Shown here in pieces: positions 51,004 to 60,207 of a stretch of 64,000 bases of DNA. The notes under the pieces were generated by a model that made no database searches, was not told where the DNA came from, and saw only the letters and a program-made list of their open reading frames with translations. Source of the stretch: Candidatus Melainabacteria bacterium (GTDB taxonomy: Bacteria > Cyanobacteriota > Vampirovibrionia > Gastranaerophilales > Gastranaerophilaceae); NCBI GenBank assembly GCA_003258795.1, contig QHMH01000006.1, forward strand, positions 62,001 through 126,000, written 5' to 3'. Within the stretch, counting starts at the first letter, position 1; each line of letters starts with the position of its first letter. Both the position numbers and the translations under genes were made by a program.

Positions 51004-51531
51004 ATGAAAAGATTTATTTTGATAGCTTTTATAATGTCCCTTTTAAACCCAGTAAGTGCAAAGGTTATGAAAGGCAGTGCAATTGATTATATTTCCACGA
51101 AAAATCCGAGAGAAATTATAAGTGTAAAACTTTCGAGAGATTTCGATCTTAATGATTCAGTTACCTTAAAGAAGGGGTATGTGTTGGTAGGAAAGATGCA
51201 AGATATCAACCATCCAACATCTTGGCATCATAATGCATATTTTACTTTTGTCCCAACATCATATATTGATTTAGAGCACAAAGAGCATCTTATAAAAGAT
51301 GAAATTAAAGCTGTTTATCGTCAAAAAATGAAACCAGATTATAAACATTCAGAAATAACAGTGGGGGAATTTATGTTTTCCCCGTCATATATTGACAATA
51401 CAAAACGAATGCTAAATGGAGAAACGAAAGACGTTTGGAATGAATATGCAAATAGAAATACTCCTTGGGGAAAGGGCGAAGAGATAGAGATTAAATCTGG
51501 AGAAACTATCTACTTTAATTTTCCTGATTAG
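51004..51531 (+). CDS. Exported 175-aa protein of unknown function
   Basis: A signal peptide (MKRFILIAFIMSLLNPVSA) precedes a beta-rich mature domain with VKLSRDFDLNDSVTLKKGYVLVGK and an end EEIEIKSGETIYFNFPD. The paired ...V.L..G..L.G.. blocks resemble small barrel domains of periplasmic proteins. GTGAGG precedes the ATG. No known family was recognised. It stands alone between the unknown gene at 50119 and an XRE regulator. Confidence 0.65.
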   Translation: MKRFILIAFIMSLLNPVSAKVMKGSAIDYISTKNPREIISVKLSRDFDLNDSVTLKKGYVLVGKMQDINHPTSWHHNAYFTFVPTSYIDLEHKEHLIKDEIKAVYRQKMKPDYKHSEITVGEFMFSPSYIDNTKRMLNGETKDVWNEYANRNTPWGKGEEIEIKSGETIYFNFPD

Positions 51532-51566
51532 TTTGTATACTGCAAAGTAATGTCAACTACTTTGAT

Positions 51567-51878
51567 TTATCTCAATATAGCTAAAACAACCTTATAAATC
51601 ATTTTTAATTGGCTTTCATCAGCATCAAGAAGGAGCTTATTTATTTCTGGTATATATTTCCCATTCAAATGAGAGAATGTAAACAAATCTCTAATGTCGA
51701 CACCTAAGGCTTTTGCGAATTTTTCTAAATGTTCATCCTTTGGAAAATGATATCCAGACTCAAGTCGACTCAAACTTCTGGGCTCAATTCCAATAATTTC
51801 AGCGAGTTCTGCTTGTTTTAAATTTTTTTGAATTCTTAATTCTTTTATTCTTTTTCCTAAAAGTTCTCTGATATTCAT
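51567..51878 (-). CDS. XRE-family helix-turn-helix regulator
   Basis: 103 aa. An N-terminal HTH_3 domain (RIKELRIQKNLKQAELAEIIG, then RSLSRLESGYHFPKDEHLEKFAKALGV) covers residues about 10-66; the short C-terminal tail is helical. It is probably a transcriptional repressor of nearby accessory genes. It diverges from the polysaccharide locus starting at 52000, with 121 bp of AT-rich DNA between them that could hold its operator. Confidence 0.85.
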   Translation of the reverse strand: MNIRELLGKRIKELRIQKNLKQAELAEIIGIEPRSLSRLESGYHFPKDEHLEKFAKALGVDIRDLFTFSHLNGKYIPEINKLLLDADESQLKMIYKVVLAILR

Positions 51879-51999
51879 AATACCCTCTTATTAAACAATA
51901 CCTTATATTAAGAATTTTTAAATTACGTGTTATATCACTTGATTATTATTTTAATGTGGTAACATGTCTATTAGATTGTTTGATACATAGGGGAGTATA

Positions 52000-52965
52000 A
52001 TGGAAAGTAAGTTTTTGAAATTTTTGATAAATTTGATTCCAAATAAAAGGGAACGAATGTTATTAAGAAACAAATATTTGGGACAAGAATTACCAGAAGA
52101 TTGGCCTGAAAGATTAAGGACTTCACATAACCGAAGACATATATATGTAAAACAAGATGGTCTTGATATTATTTATAATGTATTGATGAGCAAAAATCCA
52201 TGTTTAATTTGTAGATATGGGTCATTGGAACTTGATCAATTGGATCAGTTTGTTAAAAATAAAAATCGTCAAATTAGCTTTAGAAATAAAGATTTTATTA
52301 GTAACAACGCAGGTTTTTTCCCTGCAACAGATTATTATCTTTCAAGATTTGCATATGAAATGGGAGAGGTTTCGAAAAATATAGATGTTATTGGAATTAG
52401 ATACTTTGAATCTGAATTTTTGATGTGTGATTTATATGCAAAAAATGCGACAATTGTTTCTCAAGATGCACTTAACGTAGATAATTTTTTATCAAATAAA
52501 CCATTTACGAGAGCATTGAGAGGAAAGAAAGTATTAGTTATTCATCCTTTTGTAGAAACAATGAAAAAGCAATACGTAAAAAGAGAACTCTTGTTTAATA
52601 ATCCAGATATATTACCAAAATGTGATATTAAATACATAAAGGCTGTTCAAAGTATCGCAGATGAAAAAAATGACCTCCCTTTTGATACATGGTTTGATGC
52701 ATTATCTTATATGAAGAGTGAGATACAAAAAGTAGATTTTGATATTGCAATTATCGGATGTGGTGCATATGGTATATTTTTAGCAGAATATTGTAAGCAA
52801 ATAGGAAAAAAGGCTATTCATATGGGTGGTGCAACTCAATTACTTTTTGGAATTAAGGGAAAACGTTGGGATGATATGGGCATTTATAATGGATATTGGG
52901 TAAGACCAGATGAAACTGAACGACCAAAAGGTTTAGAAAAAGTTGAAGAAGGTTGTTATTGGTAA
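52000..52965 (+). CDS. GT-D-like (DUF1792-type) glycosyltransferase candidate
   Basis: 321 aa. CLICRYGSLELDQL (about residues 67-80), FPATDYYLSRFAYEM, VIHPFVETMKKQY, FDIAIIGCGAYG and the C-terminal HMGGATQLLFGIKGKRW ending in EEGCYW are conserved in a family found in bacterial capsule loci and related in outline to GT-D (DUF1792) enzymes. Soluble. GGGGAG precedes the ATG. It leads an operon with the GT2 gene 4 bp downstream. Confidence 0.65.
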   Translation: MESKFLKFLINLIPNKRERMLLRNKYLGQELPEDWPERLRTSHNRRHIYVKQDGLDIIYNVLMSKNPCLICRYGSLELDQLDQFVKNKNRQISFRNKDFISNNAGFFPATDYYLSRFAYEMGEVSKNIDVIGIRYFESEFLMCDLYAKNATIVSQDALNVDNFLSNKPFTRALRGKKVLVIHPFVETMKKQYVKRELLFNNPDILPKCDIKYIKAVQSIADEKNDLPFDTWFDALSYMKSEIQKVDFDIAIIGCGAYGIFLAEYCKQIGKKAIHMGGATQLLFGIKGKRWDDMGIYNGYWVRPDETERPKGLEKVEEGCYW

Positions 52966-52969
52966 ATAA

Positions 52970-53803
52970 ATGAAAAAGCTTACAATAGTTACGATATGTT
53001 ATAACGAACCGAGAGTAGAAGAAACATGTAAGAGCGTTGTTGAGCAGACATGGCAGGATTTTGAATGGGTAGTTATTGATGGTGGTTCAAATGATAAGAC
53101 CTTAAAAGTTTTTGAAAAATACAAAACTCGCATTGATAAATTTATATCAGAATCAGATAATGGAATTTATAATGCTTATAATAAAGGTTTGAGTCTTGCA
53201 TCTGGTAAATATATAAGTTTTATGAATGCAGGTGATAGTTTTTACCATAGAGAAATCTTGAAAATATTTAATTGTTTAACAGAAAGTAATTGTGCAGATG
53301 TTTATTATGGAAACTGTGAATTAGCATTAAATAATGTAAATGAAACAGTTATCTCTAATTATCCCAAAACCATTACATCAAACTTTTTTATAACTCATAA
53401 TATTTGTACGCAAGGAATGTTTATAATGAAAGCACTTTTCGATATTTTTGGAGGGTTTAATGAGAAATATAAAATATGTGCTGATTACCTAAAATGGCTC
53501 CAATTTAAAAAAAATAATGTGACTTTTGAATATTTACCTTTAATCGTTGCAAGGTATGATTTAAATGGTGTTTCATCGAAGAAAGAAACAAGAAAAATAA
53601 CAAATAAAGAAAAATCAGAGATAAAAGATATGTTCTTTTCTAAAAATGAAATTTCAAATGAAGAGATGAAAATAGAAATGAAAAATAAATCAAAACTTTC
53701 TTTTTGGGAAAAAATATTTTCGGTAAAAAATGATTTTTCAGGGACTCACAAAGTAGTTACTATTTTGAGTTGTAGTTTGAGGTGGAAACGAAGGTTTTAT
53801 TAA
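52970..53803 (+). CDS. GT2 glycosyltransferase (WcaA-like)
   Basis: 277 aa. IVTICYNEPRVEETCKSVVEQ, VIDGGSNDKT, DNGIYNAYNKGLSLASGKY and FMNAGDSF (acidic metal motif in GD form) are the GT-A core of family 2; WLQFKKN lies in the acceptor region. It ends with a basic tail FSVKNDFSGTHKVVTIL shared in type with the GT4 gene at 53859. Likely adds one sugar of the repeat unit. Confidence 0.88.
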   Translation: MKKLTIVTICYNEPRVEETCKSVVEQTWQDFEWVVIDGGSNDKTLKVFEKYKTRIDKFISESDNGIYNAYNKGLSLASGKYISFMNAGDSFYHREILKIFNCLTESNCADVYYGNCELALNNVNETVISNYPKTITSNFFITHNICTQGMFIMKALFDIFGGFNEKYKICADYLKWLQFKKNNVTFEYLPLIVARYDLNGVSSKKETRKITNKEKSEIKDMFFSKNEISNEEMKIEMKNKSKLSFWEKIFSVKNDFSGTHKVVTILSCSLRWKRRFY

Positions 53804-53858
53804 ATTTTCGTACACAAAAAAGTAAGTAACAAAAGCTTTCAAGAGGAATAATAGATAA

Positions 53859-54908
53859 ATGAAAAGCCTTTTATATATTAGACATGCTTATCATAGTAAA
53901 ACAAAATCTAATGATTTTTTAATTGATATATTAAAAAGTTCTTTCAATATTACTCTTTTTGATATTGACCCATATACTCAAAATATTGAGGAAATGTTAA
54001 AATCTGTTCCAGCTAAAGATTTTGATGTTTTATTATTATTTCAGCTTCCTATTGACGGAAATTTAATAAAAAAATATATTAAATTTAAAAAAGGTGTTTT
54101 CTTTCCAATGTTTGATGGTGCTCCTGACAGAAAAAATCATATTTGGCTAAGTTGGAAAGATTTTAACATTATCAATTTTTCTAAAACATTACACTTAGAG
54201 TTACTAAATTTGGGATTAAGTTCTTTTTATATTCAGTATTTCCCAAAACCTATTGATGTAGGATTAGGAAATGAAAAATCTGTATTCTTTTGGCATAGAA
54301 TAACCAAATTGAACATAAATATTTTTGAAAAAATTTTTAAAAGTTTGTCCATTGAAAATGTTCATATTCATAAGGCTACTGATCCTCAAAATGAATTTGT
54401 TAATCCAACGTTAGATAATCTTAATATTGAATATTCAACTTGGTATAACAGTAAAAATGATATGTTAAAAGACATAGAAAAATGTAGTATATATATCGCT
54501 CCAAGATTGTATGAAGGTATCGGAATGAGTTTTCTTGAGGCGATGGGGATGGGAAGGTGTGTTATCGCAACTGATACTGCTACAATGAATGAATACATAG
54601 TTGATGGAAAAACAGGAATATTATATGATTTTGATAATCCATGTTTGAACAAGCAATATGATATCAGAGCTATACAAAAGAATACTTTTAACTATATAAA
54701 CGATGGATATATTAAATGGGAAAAGGAAAAATATAAAATAATAAATTACATAGATTATCCTGTGAAAATTGATAAAATGAAGATAATATTATTTAAAATC
54801 AAAACATTACAGGTGATTAAAAATCTTTTTTCAATAACAAATAATGATACGAGAACACACAAAATTCTCACGTTAATGGGTTTTCGCTTTAAATTTGAAA
54901 TAAAATAA
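53859..54908 (+). CDS. GT4-like glycosyltransferase
   Basis: 349 aa GT-B protein. The C-terminal half has YIAPRLYEGIGMSFLEAMGMG and VIATDTATMNEYIVDGKTG, the E-x7-E donor site of GT4. The N-terminal half is divergent (SLLYIRHAYHSKTKSN). It ends FSITNNDTRTHKILTLMG, like the tail of the upstream GT2. No strong ribosome binding site. Its stop directly abuts the stop of the converging SMR gene. Confidence 0.82.
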   Translation: MKSLLYIRHAYHSKTKSNDFLIDILKSSFNITLFDIDPYTQNIEEMLKSVPAKDFDVLLLFQLPIDGNLIKKYIKFKKGVFFPMFDGAPDRKNHIWLSWKDFNIINFSKTLHLELLNLGLSSFYIQYFPKPIDVGLGNEKSVFFWHRITKLNINIFEKIFKSLSIENVHIHKATDPQNEFVNPTLDNLNIEYSTWYNSKNDMLKDIEKCSIYIAPRLYEGIGMSFLEAMGMGRCVIATDTATMNEYIVDGKTGILYDFDNPCLNKQYDIRAIQKNTFNYINDGYIKWEKEKYKIINYIDYPVKIDKMKIILFKIKTLQVIKNLFSITNNDTRTHKILTLMGFRFKFEIK

Positions 54909-55220
54909 TTAGTGTGTTATTAGTTTCAAACCAGTTATACCGCATATAGTTAGAGAAATACAAAATAGACGCATTGCTGTTGCGGGTTCTTTAAATAATA
55001 TTATACCAAAAATTACCGTTCCAAATGTTCCTATTCCTGTCCAGATTGCATATGCTGTTCCAAGTGGGAGCTCTTTTAGTGCAATTGCTAAAAAGTAAAA
55101 ACTTAATATCATGCAGATTATAATTAAAGAAGAAACATATATGTTTTTAAATCCAAATTTCATTCCCACTGACCAACTTATTTCAAATATTCCAGCTATA
55201 AACAGATACAACCAATGCAT
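54909..55220 (-). CDS. SMR-family transporter, guanidinium exporter (Gdx/SugE)-like
   Basis: 103 aa, four transmembrane helices. AGIFEISWSVGMKFG in helix 1 has the essential Glu13 and Trp of the Gdx (SugE) subgroup, and GTAYAIWTGIGT in helix 3 is the family signature. Gdx proteins export guanidinium ions in exchange for protons. GGAGTAGGAAG precedes the ATG. No guanidine riboswitch was recognised in the short upstream region. It lies between opposing polysaccharide operons. Confidence 0.85.
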   Translation of the reverse strand: MHWLYLFIAGIFEISWSVGMKFGFKNIYVSSLIIICMILSFYFLAIALKELPLGTAYAIWTGIGTFGTVIFGIILFKEPATAMRLFCISLTICGITGLKLITH

Positions 55221-55254
55221 CTTCCTACTCCACTAAAATTTATAATTTTTCTTT

Positions 55255-57048
55255 TTATAAATCAACTTTTGTTTCTTCTTGTTTCTTAAATTGCATTTCA
55301 TATAATGTTCTATATTGACCGTTTGGTATTTTCATTAGCTCTTGATGTTTTCCAACTTCAACTACTTCGCCATTATTTATTACAACTATTTTGTCTGCAT
55401 TAACAATTGTTGATAATCTATGAGCTATAACAAAAACAGTTTTATCTTGCATAAGATTATCAATTGCTTTTTGAACTACTGCTTCTGATTTATTATCAAG
55501 TGCAGATGTTGCCTCATCTAAAATTAAAATAGGTGCATTTTTTAAAAATGCTCTCGCAATTGCAACCCGTTGTTTTTGACCACCTGAAAGTAATATTCCC
55601 CTTTCTCCAATTTGAGTATTCTCTTTTTCAGGTAGTGACAATATAAAGTCTTCAAGATATGCCATTTTTATTGCGTTTTGAATTTCATCTTCGGTTGCGT
55701 TTTCCTTTCCTAAAAGGATGTTTTCTCTTATTGTTCCAGAAAATAGAAAATTGTCTTGGAAAACAACTGCAATATTATCTCTTAACGATTTCATTGAATA
55801 CCCTCTTATATCAATATCATCGATTGTGATGCATCCTGAGGTTACGTCGTAAAATCTTGGAATTAAGTTAACTATTGTGGTCTTTCCTCCACCAGAATTT
55901 CCTACCAATGCAACTTTTTCTCCCTTGTTTATGTATAAATTTATATTTTTCAACACTGGTTGATTTTCTATATATTCAAAATTTACATTTATAAATTGAA
56001 TTTTTTTGTGATTGTTAGACATTGTAATGGGGTTTTGTATGTTTTGAATTCCTGGCTGTGTATCTAAAATAGCAAATATTTGTTCAATAGCGAAAAATGA
56101 CATTTGCACAGAATTCAAATTGTTTCCAATGCTTTTTACTGGAGTATATAATAATATCAACGCAGTTATAAATGAAACAAAATTTCCAGCTGTTATTTGA
56201 TTGCTCATTATAAGGTGTGAACCATAACCTATCGCCCCAGCTATACCAACAGATACTATAATATGCATCATTGGAGATAACCATTGAGTTCTTTGAACCA
56301 ATTTTATTCGCAAGTTGAAGACATTTTTTAAAATCTCTTCAAACTTATTCTTTTCATTGTTTTGTAAATTATAAGAGGTTATAGTTTTGTTTCCCGCAAA
56401 AGCCTCATTGTATTCTGTTATGATTGCAGAATCTGCAACAACTGTTTTATCTAAAACTCCCTTAATTCTTTTTTGCAATTTTGCAACCGGTGCAAATGCA
56501 AAAATCAATACCGCACAGGCTATTAAGGCTAATTGCCATGAATTATAGAACAAAACGCATACCAATGATATAGACGAAAATATTCGTTGAATAAAAATGC
56601 TTAAATTATCTAACAGCCCAGAGCAAGCCATATCTGCCATATTATTAAATTGGAATATTACATCTCCAGAATTTCTTTTATCATAAAATGATGTTTCAAA
56701 AGATAACAATTTTTTGAATAAATCAAATTTCAATCCATTTGTAATCTTTGTCCCTACCCACGTTGAAAGATATGAAGATAAATATTTCAAACCCCCTTGA
56801 ATTGATGTAAATGCAACTATCCCTAAAGGAATGTACCAAGGTGAAGCAATTGTCTTTTCAACCATAACTAAATCCATATAAGGTTTTAGTGCGAGAGCTA
56901 TAACTGCATCAAGAGATCCGATAGGAATACAAATTAACATCGAACACAATGCCCTAAACCAAACTGGTTTTACATATGGCCACATTCTTTTGTAATTTAT
57001 AACAAATCTTTGTTTATTTATCGTCGTTTTTATGTTCTCTATATTCAT
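55255..57048 (-). CDS. MsbA-like ABC exporter (TMD-NBD half transporter)
   Basis: 597 aa from the ATG at 57048, with AAGGA 5 nt upstream; the longer frame to 57084 lies further inside the upstream gene. Six transmembrane helices (about 25-320) precede an ATPase domain with GNSGGGKTT (Walker A), LLSGGQKQRVAIA (signature) and ILILDEATSALD (Walker B). It is in the MsbA/lipid flippase class, which moves lipid A-core or lipid-linked glycans. Its place in a polysaccharide locus suggests export of the glycan made here. It overlaps the upstream GT2 by 35 bp. Confidence 0.88.
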   Translation of the reverse strand: MNIENIKTTINKQRFVINYKRMWPYVKPVWFRALCSMLICIPIGSLDAVIALALKPYMDLVMVEKTIASPWYIPLGIVAFTSIQGGLKYLSSYLSTWVGTKITNGLKFDLFKKLLSFETSFYDKRNSGDVIFQFNNMADMACSGLLDNLSIFIQRIFSSISLVCVLFYNSWQLALIACAVLIFAFAPVAKLQKRIKGVLDKTVVADSAIITEYNEAFAGNKTITSYNLQNNEKNKFEEILKNVFNLRIKLVQRTQWLSPMMHIIVSVGIAGAIGYGSHLIMSNQITAGNFVSFITALILLYTPVKSIGNNLNSVQMSFFAIEQIFAILDTQPGIQNIQNPITMSNNHKKIQFINVNFEYIENQPVLKNINLYINKGEKVALVGNSGGGKTTIVNLIPRFYDVTSGCITIDDIDIRGYSMKSLRDNIAVVFQDNFLFSGTIRENILLGKENATEDEIQNAIKMAYLEDFILSLPEKENTQIGERGILLSGGQKQRVAIARAFLKNAPILILDEATSALDNKSEAVVQKAIDNLMQDKTVFVIAHRLSTIVNADKIVVINNGEVVEVGKHQELMKIPNGQYRTLYEMQFKKQEETKVDL

Positions 57049-58342
57049 TCTTTTCCTTAATATTCTCGATAAAAATATAGTCATTCAAATATGTAAGGTA
57101 TGGTACATATTGTTTACGGCTTAATCTCTCAAGTTTTTCTTGATATCTTTTAAATTTTATCTTTGCAGTTTTATATTTTTCTATTAAATCAATATAATCT
57201 TTTCCTCTTACAAATTGTTTTAGATTCCCTCTTTCGTTAGTAAGTGTTATTAAATCAGATTTTATTACCTCTTTTTTATAAAAATCTTTGATTGTTTTTA
57301 TAACATGTGATTTTCCAAAAAATGTTATCAACTTACACTTGTCATCACCAATTCTTTTATATCTTAAAGAAAAAATGGTTTGAAGGGTGTCAAGGAATTT
57401 TGGAACAAAAACAAACCAAAACAGAGGATATTTACAATAATATTTATAATATTTCGATAAATATTTTAAATTTGTAAAATATGAATCACTTCTGCGATAA
57501 CATATATTTTTACAATATTCATACAAAAGTCTTTTGCTATACCATAGCCAAACTTTATTTGAATATCCCAATTTTTTAACAAAAGAAAATGTCCATAAAT
57601 GGTTAAAATATATTCTTGGACCGTCAACATTATTTAACCAACGTTGAACGCCAACTCGGTCGATAATAATAGGATATTTGTCAGCAAATAAATAAGTATA
57701 TGGATATTTTTTTGCTATGTATAAGAGAATATATATGTGAAACCAATCTTTTTTCAGAAATAAATTTATATCTGGAATTTCTTTATAATAATCTTTTCTG
57801 AACACAATATTGGAAGCTGGCCAAGATCTATCTTCAACATCTAAAATAAATTTATCAGTTTTGTTTTCATAATATCTATCTTTTGTATAAAATCTCGAAT
57901 TTAAATATTTTCGACTACATAAATGATTATAAAAATCCTCTCTTAAAAAGAAATTTGACAGAACAATGATAGAAAGGTTATCTTTTGTGTTTAGAATGTC
58001 ATATAATCTTTTAAGTCCCGTTGGAGAGTATAAATCATCATCTCCTAATATGTGAATATATTTTCCTGAAGCCATATCGCACAACTTCATAACGTTGCCG
58101 TCATATCCAAGATTTGAATTATTCCTGTTGTATCTAATGAACTCTGGATACTTATTTGCAAGTTCTTGAATGATTTTTGGTGTGTCATCTGTTGAACAAT
58201 TATCCGAAACTATAACCTCAATGTTTAACAAATTAAATTCTGTAATTTGTTTTATTATTGAATCAATAGCAGTTTTTAAGTGCTTTTCGCCATTGTAGGT
58301 TGGAATACATATAGATAATAACTTAAAATCTTGCATCTTCAT
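57014..58342 (-). CDS. GT2 glycosyltransferase
   Basis: 442 aa. LLSICIPTYNGEKHLKTAIDS, VIVSDNCSTDDTPKII, YIHILGDDDLYSPTGL (acidic metal motif) and a long C-terminal helical part of about 200 residues. An internal block (about 318-340; FSLR...DDKCKLITFFG) resembles the basic tails of the plus-strand glycosyltransferases. The ATG at 58342 overlaps the upstream gene's end by 20 bp; a second ATG two codons later is equally possible. Confidence 0.87.
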   Translation of the reverse strand: MKMQDFKLLSICIPTYNGEKHLKTAIDSIIKQITEFNLLNIEVIVSDNCSTDDTPKIIQELANKYPEFIRYNRNNSNLGYDGNVMKLCDMASGKYIHILGDDDLYSPTGLKRLYDILNTKDNLSIIVLSNFFLREDFYNHLCSRKYLNSRFYTKDRYYENKTDKFILDVEDRSWPASNIVFRKDYYKEIPDINLFLKKDWFHIYILLYIAKKYPYTYLFADKYPIIIDRVGVQRWLNNVDGPRIYFNHLWTFSFVKKLGYSNKVWLWYSKRLLYEYCKNICYRRSDSYFTNLKYLSKYYKYYCKYPLFWFVFVPKFLDTLQTIFSLRYKRIGDDKCKLITFFGKSHVIKTIKDFYKKEVIKSDLITLTNERGNLKQFVRGKDYIDLIEKYKTAKIKFKRYQEKLERLSRKQYVPYLTYLNDYIFIENIKEKNEYREHKNDDK

Positions 58343-59300
58343 ACTCTCTAAATGTTTTCTTTCTGTAATAATCGGCTCTTTTTGTTATTAAATTATTGAA
58401 AAAATTTATATAAGATAATCTCTTAAATAAAAATATCTCTAATGAATTAAAAATTTTATAATCTTTCATCTTTTTGCACATTTCAGTCCAAGTCAGATAA
58501 TTTTTTAAAACTGCCCATTTGTACAAAAAGTATGCGAAATTCCACAATAGTGGCTTACCTAAAAATTTGTGTTCCTTTGTTATTTTTTTTATCCCTAAAA
58601 GTAAGTTACATATTTCGTCAGGGAAAGGTCCGGTTGACAAACTGTTTGAATCACTTTTTGGATGTTGTCTCCACCTCAGGCATGTTCCTTGAATAAAGGC
58701 TACAGGACCATTATCATTTATTTCCATCATGAAATATATATCGTGTAATTTTCCATATTTTTCAGGATGATATTGTACAGATTTATAAACTTTTGTTTTA
58801 TATATATTTGATGCAAAAATAGGTCGTCCTACAAGTAAATTTAAATAGCTGCCAATATACTGCGGATATAAAAAGTAGCTTTTATATAATATATTCCAAT
58901 TTGAATTGTCAACATTAAACAACCCCAATGCTCCACCAGAGCACATCACAATGTCATTATTTTTGCTTAAAATCGACATTGCTGTTTCTATATATTCAGG
59001 ATGAACAGCATCATCATCGTGAAAAATTGCAGTATATTCATTTTCTGCAAGCTCTTGTGAGCGTTTAAAATTCCCAGTGTTACCCAAGTTTTTTTCATTT
59101 GTAATAACTTCAATGTTGCGATCAGGATATTTATCTTGTATTTCTTTAACAACCTCTAAAGTATTATCAGTACTACAATTGTTTAGTACTTTAATCTTAA
59201 AACCAGTCGCAGTTTGAGTGCACAAACTTTCTAACATAATTCTTAAATATTTGGCTCTGTTGTAAGTTAATACAAATACATCAAGTTTTTCACAATTCAT
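58323..59300 (-). CDS. GT2 glycosyltransferase
   Basis: 325 aa from the ATG at 59300, which has GGAG 9 nt upstream (an ATG 15 bases earlier lacks a site). LDVFVLTYNRAKYLRIMLESL, VLNNCSTDNTLEVV and YTAIFHDDDAVHPEYI (DDD metal motif) are the GT-A family 2 core. It lies between the split transketolase genes and another GT2 with overlaps, in one minus-strand operon. Donor unknown. Confidence 0.87.
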   Translation of the reverse strand: MNCEKLDVFVLTYNRAKYLRIMLESLCTQTATGFKIKVLNNCSTDNTLEVVKEIQDKYPDRNIEVITNEKNLGNTGNFKRSQELAENEYTAIFHDDDAVHPEYIETAMSILSKNNDIVMCSGGALGLFNVDNSNWNILYKSYFLYPQYIGSYLNLLVGRPIFASNIYKTKVYKSVQYHPEKYGKLHDIYFMMEINDNGPVAFIQGTCLRWRQHPKSDSNSLSTGPFPDEICNLLLGIKKITKEHKFLGKPLLWNFAYFLYKWAVLKNYLTWTEMCKKMKDYKIFNSLEIFLFKRLSYINFFNNLITKRADYYRKKTFREYEDARF

Positions 59301-59320
59301 AAAATATTTCTCCATTAAGT

Positions 59321-60205
59321 TTATTCTTCTTCAAAATAGAGCCCAAATTGCTCTTTTATAAATTTTTGACTTCCAACATAGTGAGAAAACTTATCAGGAA
59401 TACCAATTCTCTTGAATTTAATGCCTTTGCCACTTTCTGCAATAATTTCAGCGACAGCACTTCCCAAACCACCAATAATATTGTGTTCTTCGAGAGTGTG
59501 AATTTCTATATTGTGTTCTATAAAATATTCTATGCATTTTTTGTCAATAGGTTTTATTGTGTGCATACTTACCAAATATGGTTTTCTTCCGTTCTTTTTT
59601 AATTTTTTACAGTAATTCGAGGCATCAGGAAGCATATTGCTTGTTGAAATAACTGCAATATCCTCTCCTTTTTCAATAATAGATGCTTTCCCAATTTCAA
59701 TTTTATTTGTGTCGAAAATTCCTCTATTGTGTCGACCTATTCTTATATACATAGGTCCATCAATTTTTACAGATTCTCTGACAATTTGTTCCGCCTCTTT
59801 ATTATCTCCTGGGCAACAAATTGTCATGTCTGGTAAAACTCGCATTAGTGCAATGTCTTCTATTGCATGATGAGTTGCACCGGCAGCTCCGTACGTAAAG
59901 CCAGCACCAATACCAACCAATTTAACATTTGTTTTCATATATGCAACATCAAGTTTCACTTGTTCAAAAGCTCTTCCTGTTAAAAAAGGAATAATTGTAT
60001 AAACATAAGGCTTTTTACCATATAGAGCAAGTCCGGCAGCTATGGACACAGCGTTTTGTTCCGCAATACCGCAATTTATTGAACGTTCAGGAAACTCTTG
60101 AAAGAATGGCTCTAATACTGAAAAACCCATGTCAGGTGTTATTAAAACTATATTCTTATCTTCTCTTGCCAAATCTATTAAGGTATTTATAAACGTTTTT
60201 CTCAT
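59321..60205 (-). CDS. Transketolase C-terminal half (split subunit)
   Basis: 294 aa. RSINCGIAEQNAVSIAAGLAL carries the Glu that activates thiamine diphosphate; YGAAGATHHAIEDIALMRVLP and the C-terminal domain (about 175-290) match the pyrimidine-binding and C domains of transketolase or DXPS-like proteins. GAGGAAG precedes the ATG. It follows the N-terminal half after 2 bp. Such split pairs in glycan loci are thought to make unusual keto-sugars. Confidence 0.9.
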   Translation of the reverse strand: MRKTFINTLIDLAREDKNIVLITPDMGFSVLEPFFQEFPERSINCGIAEQNAVSIAAGLALYGKKPYVYTIIPFLTGRAFEQVKLDVAYMKTNVKLVGIGAGFTYGAAGATHHAIEDIALMRVLPDMTICCPGDNKEAEQIVRESVKIDGPMYIRIGRHNRGIFDTNKIEIGKASIIEKGEDIAVISTSNMLPDASNYCKKLKKNGRKPYLVSMHTIKPIDKKCIEYFIEHNIEIHTLEEHNIIGGLGSAVAEIIAESGKGIKFKRIGIPDKFSHYVGSQKFIKEQFGLYFEEE

Positions 60206-60207
60206 AT

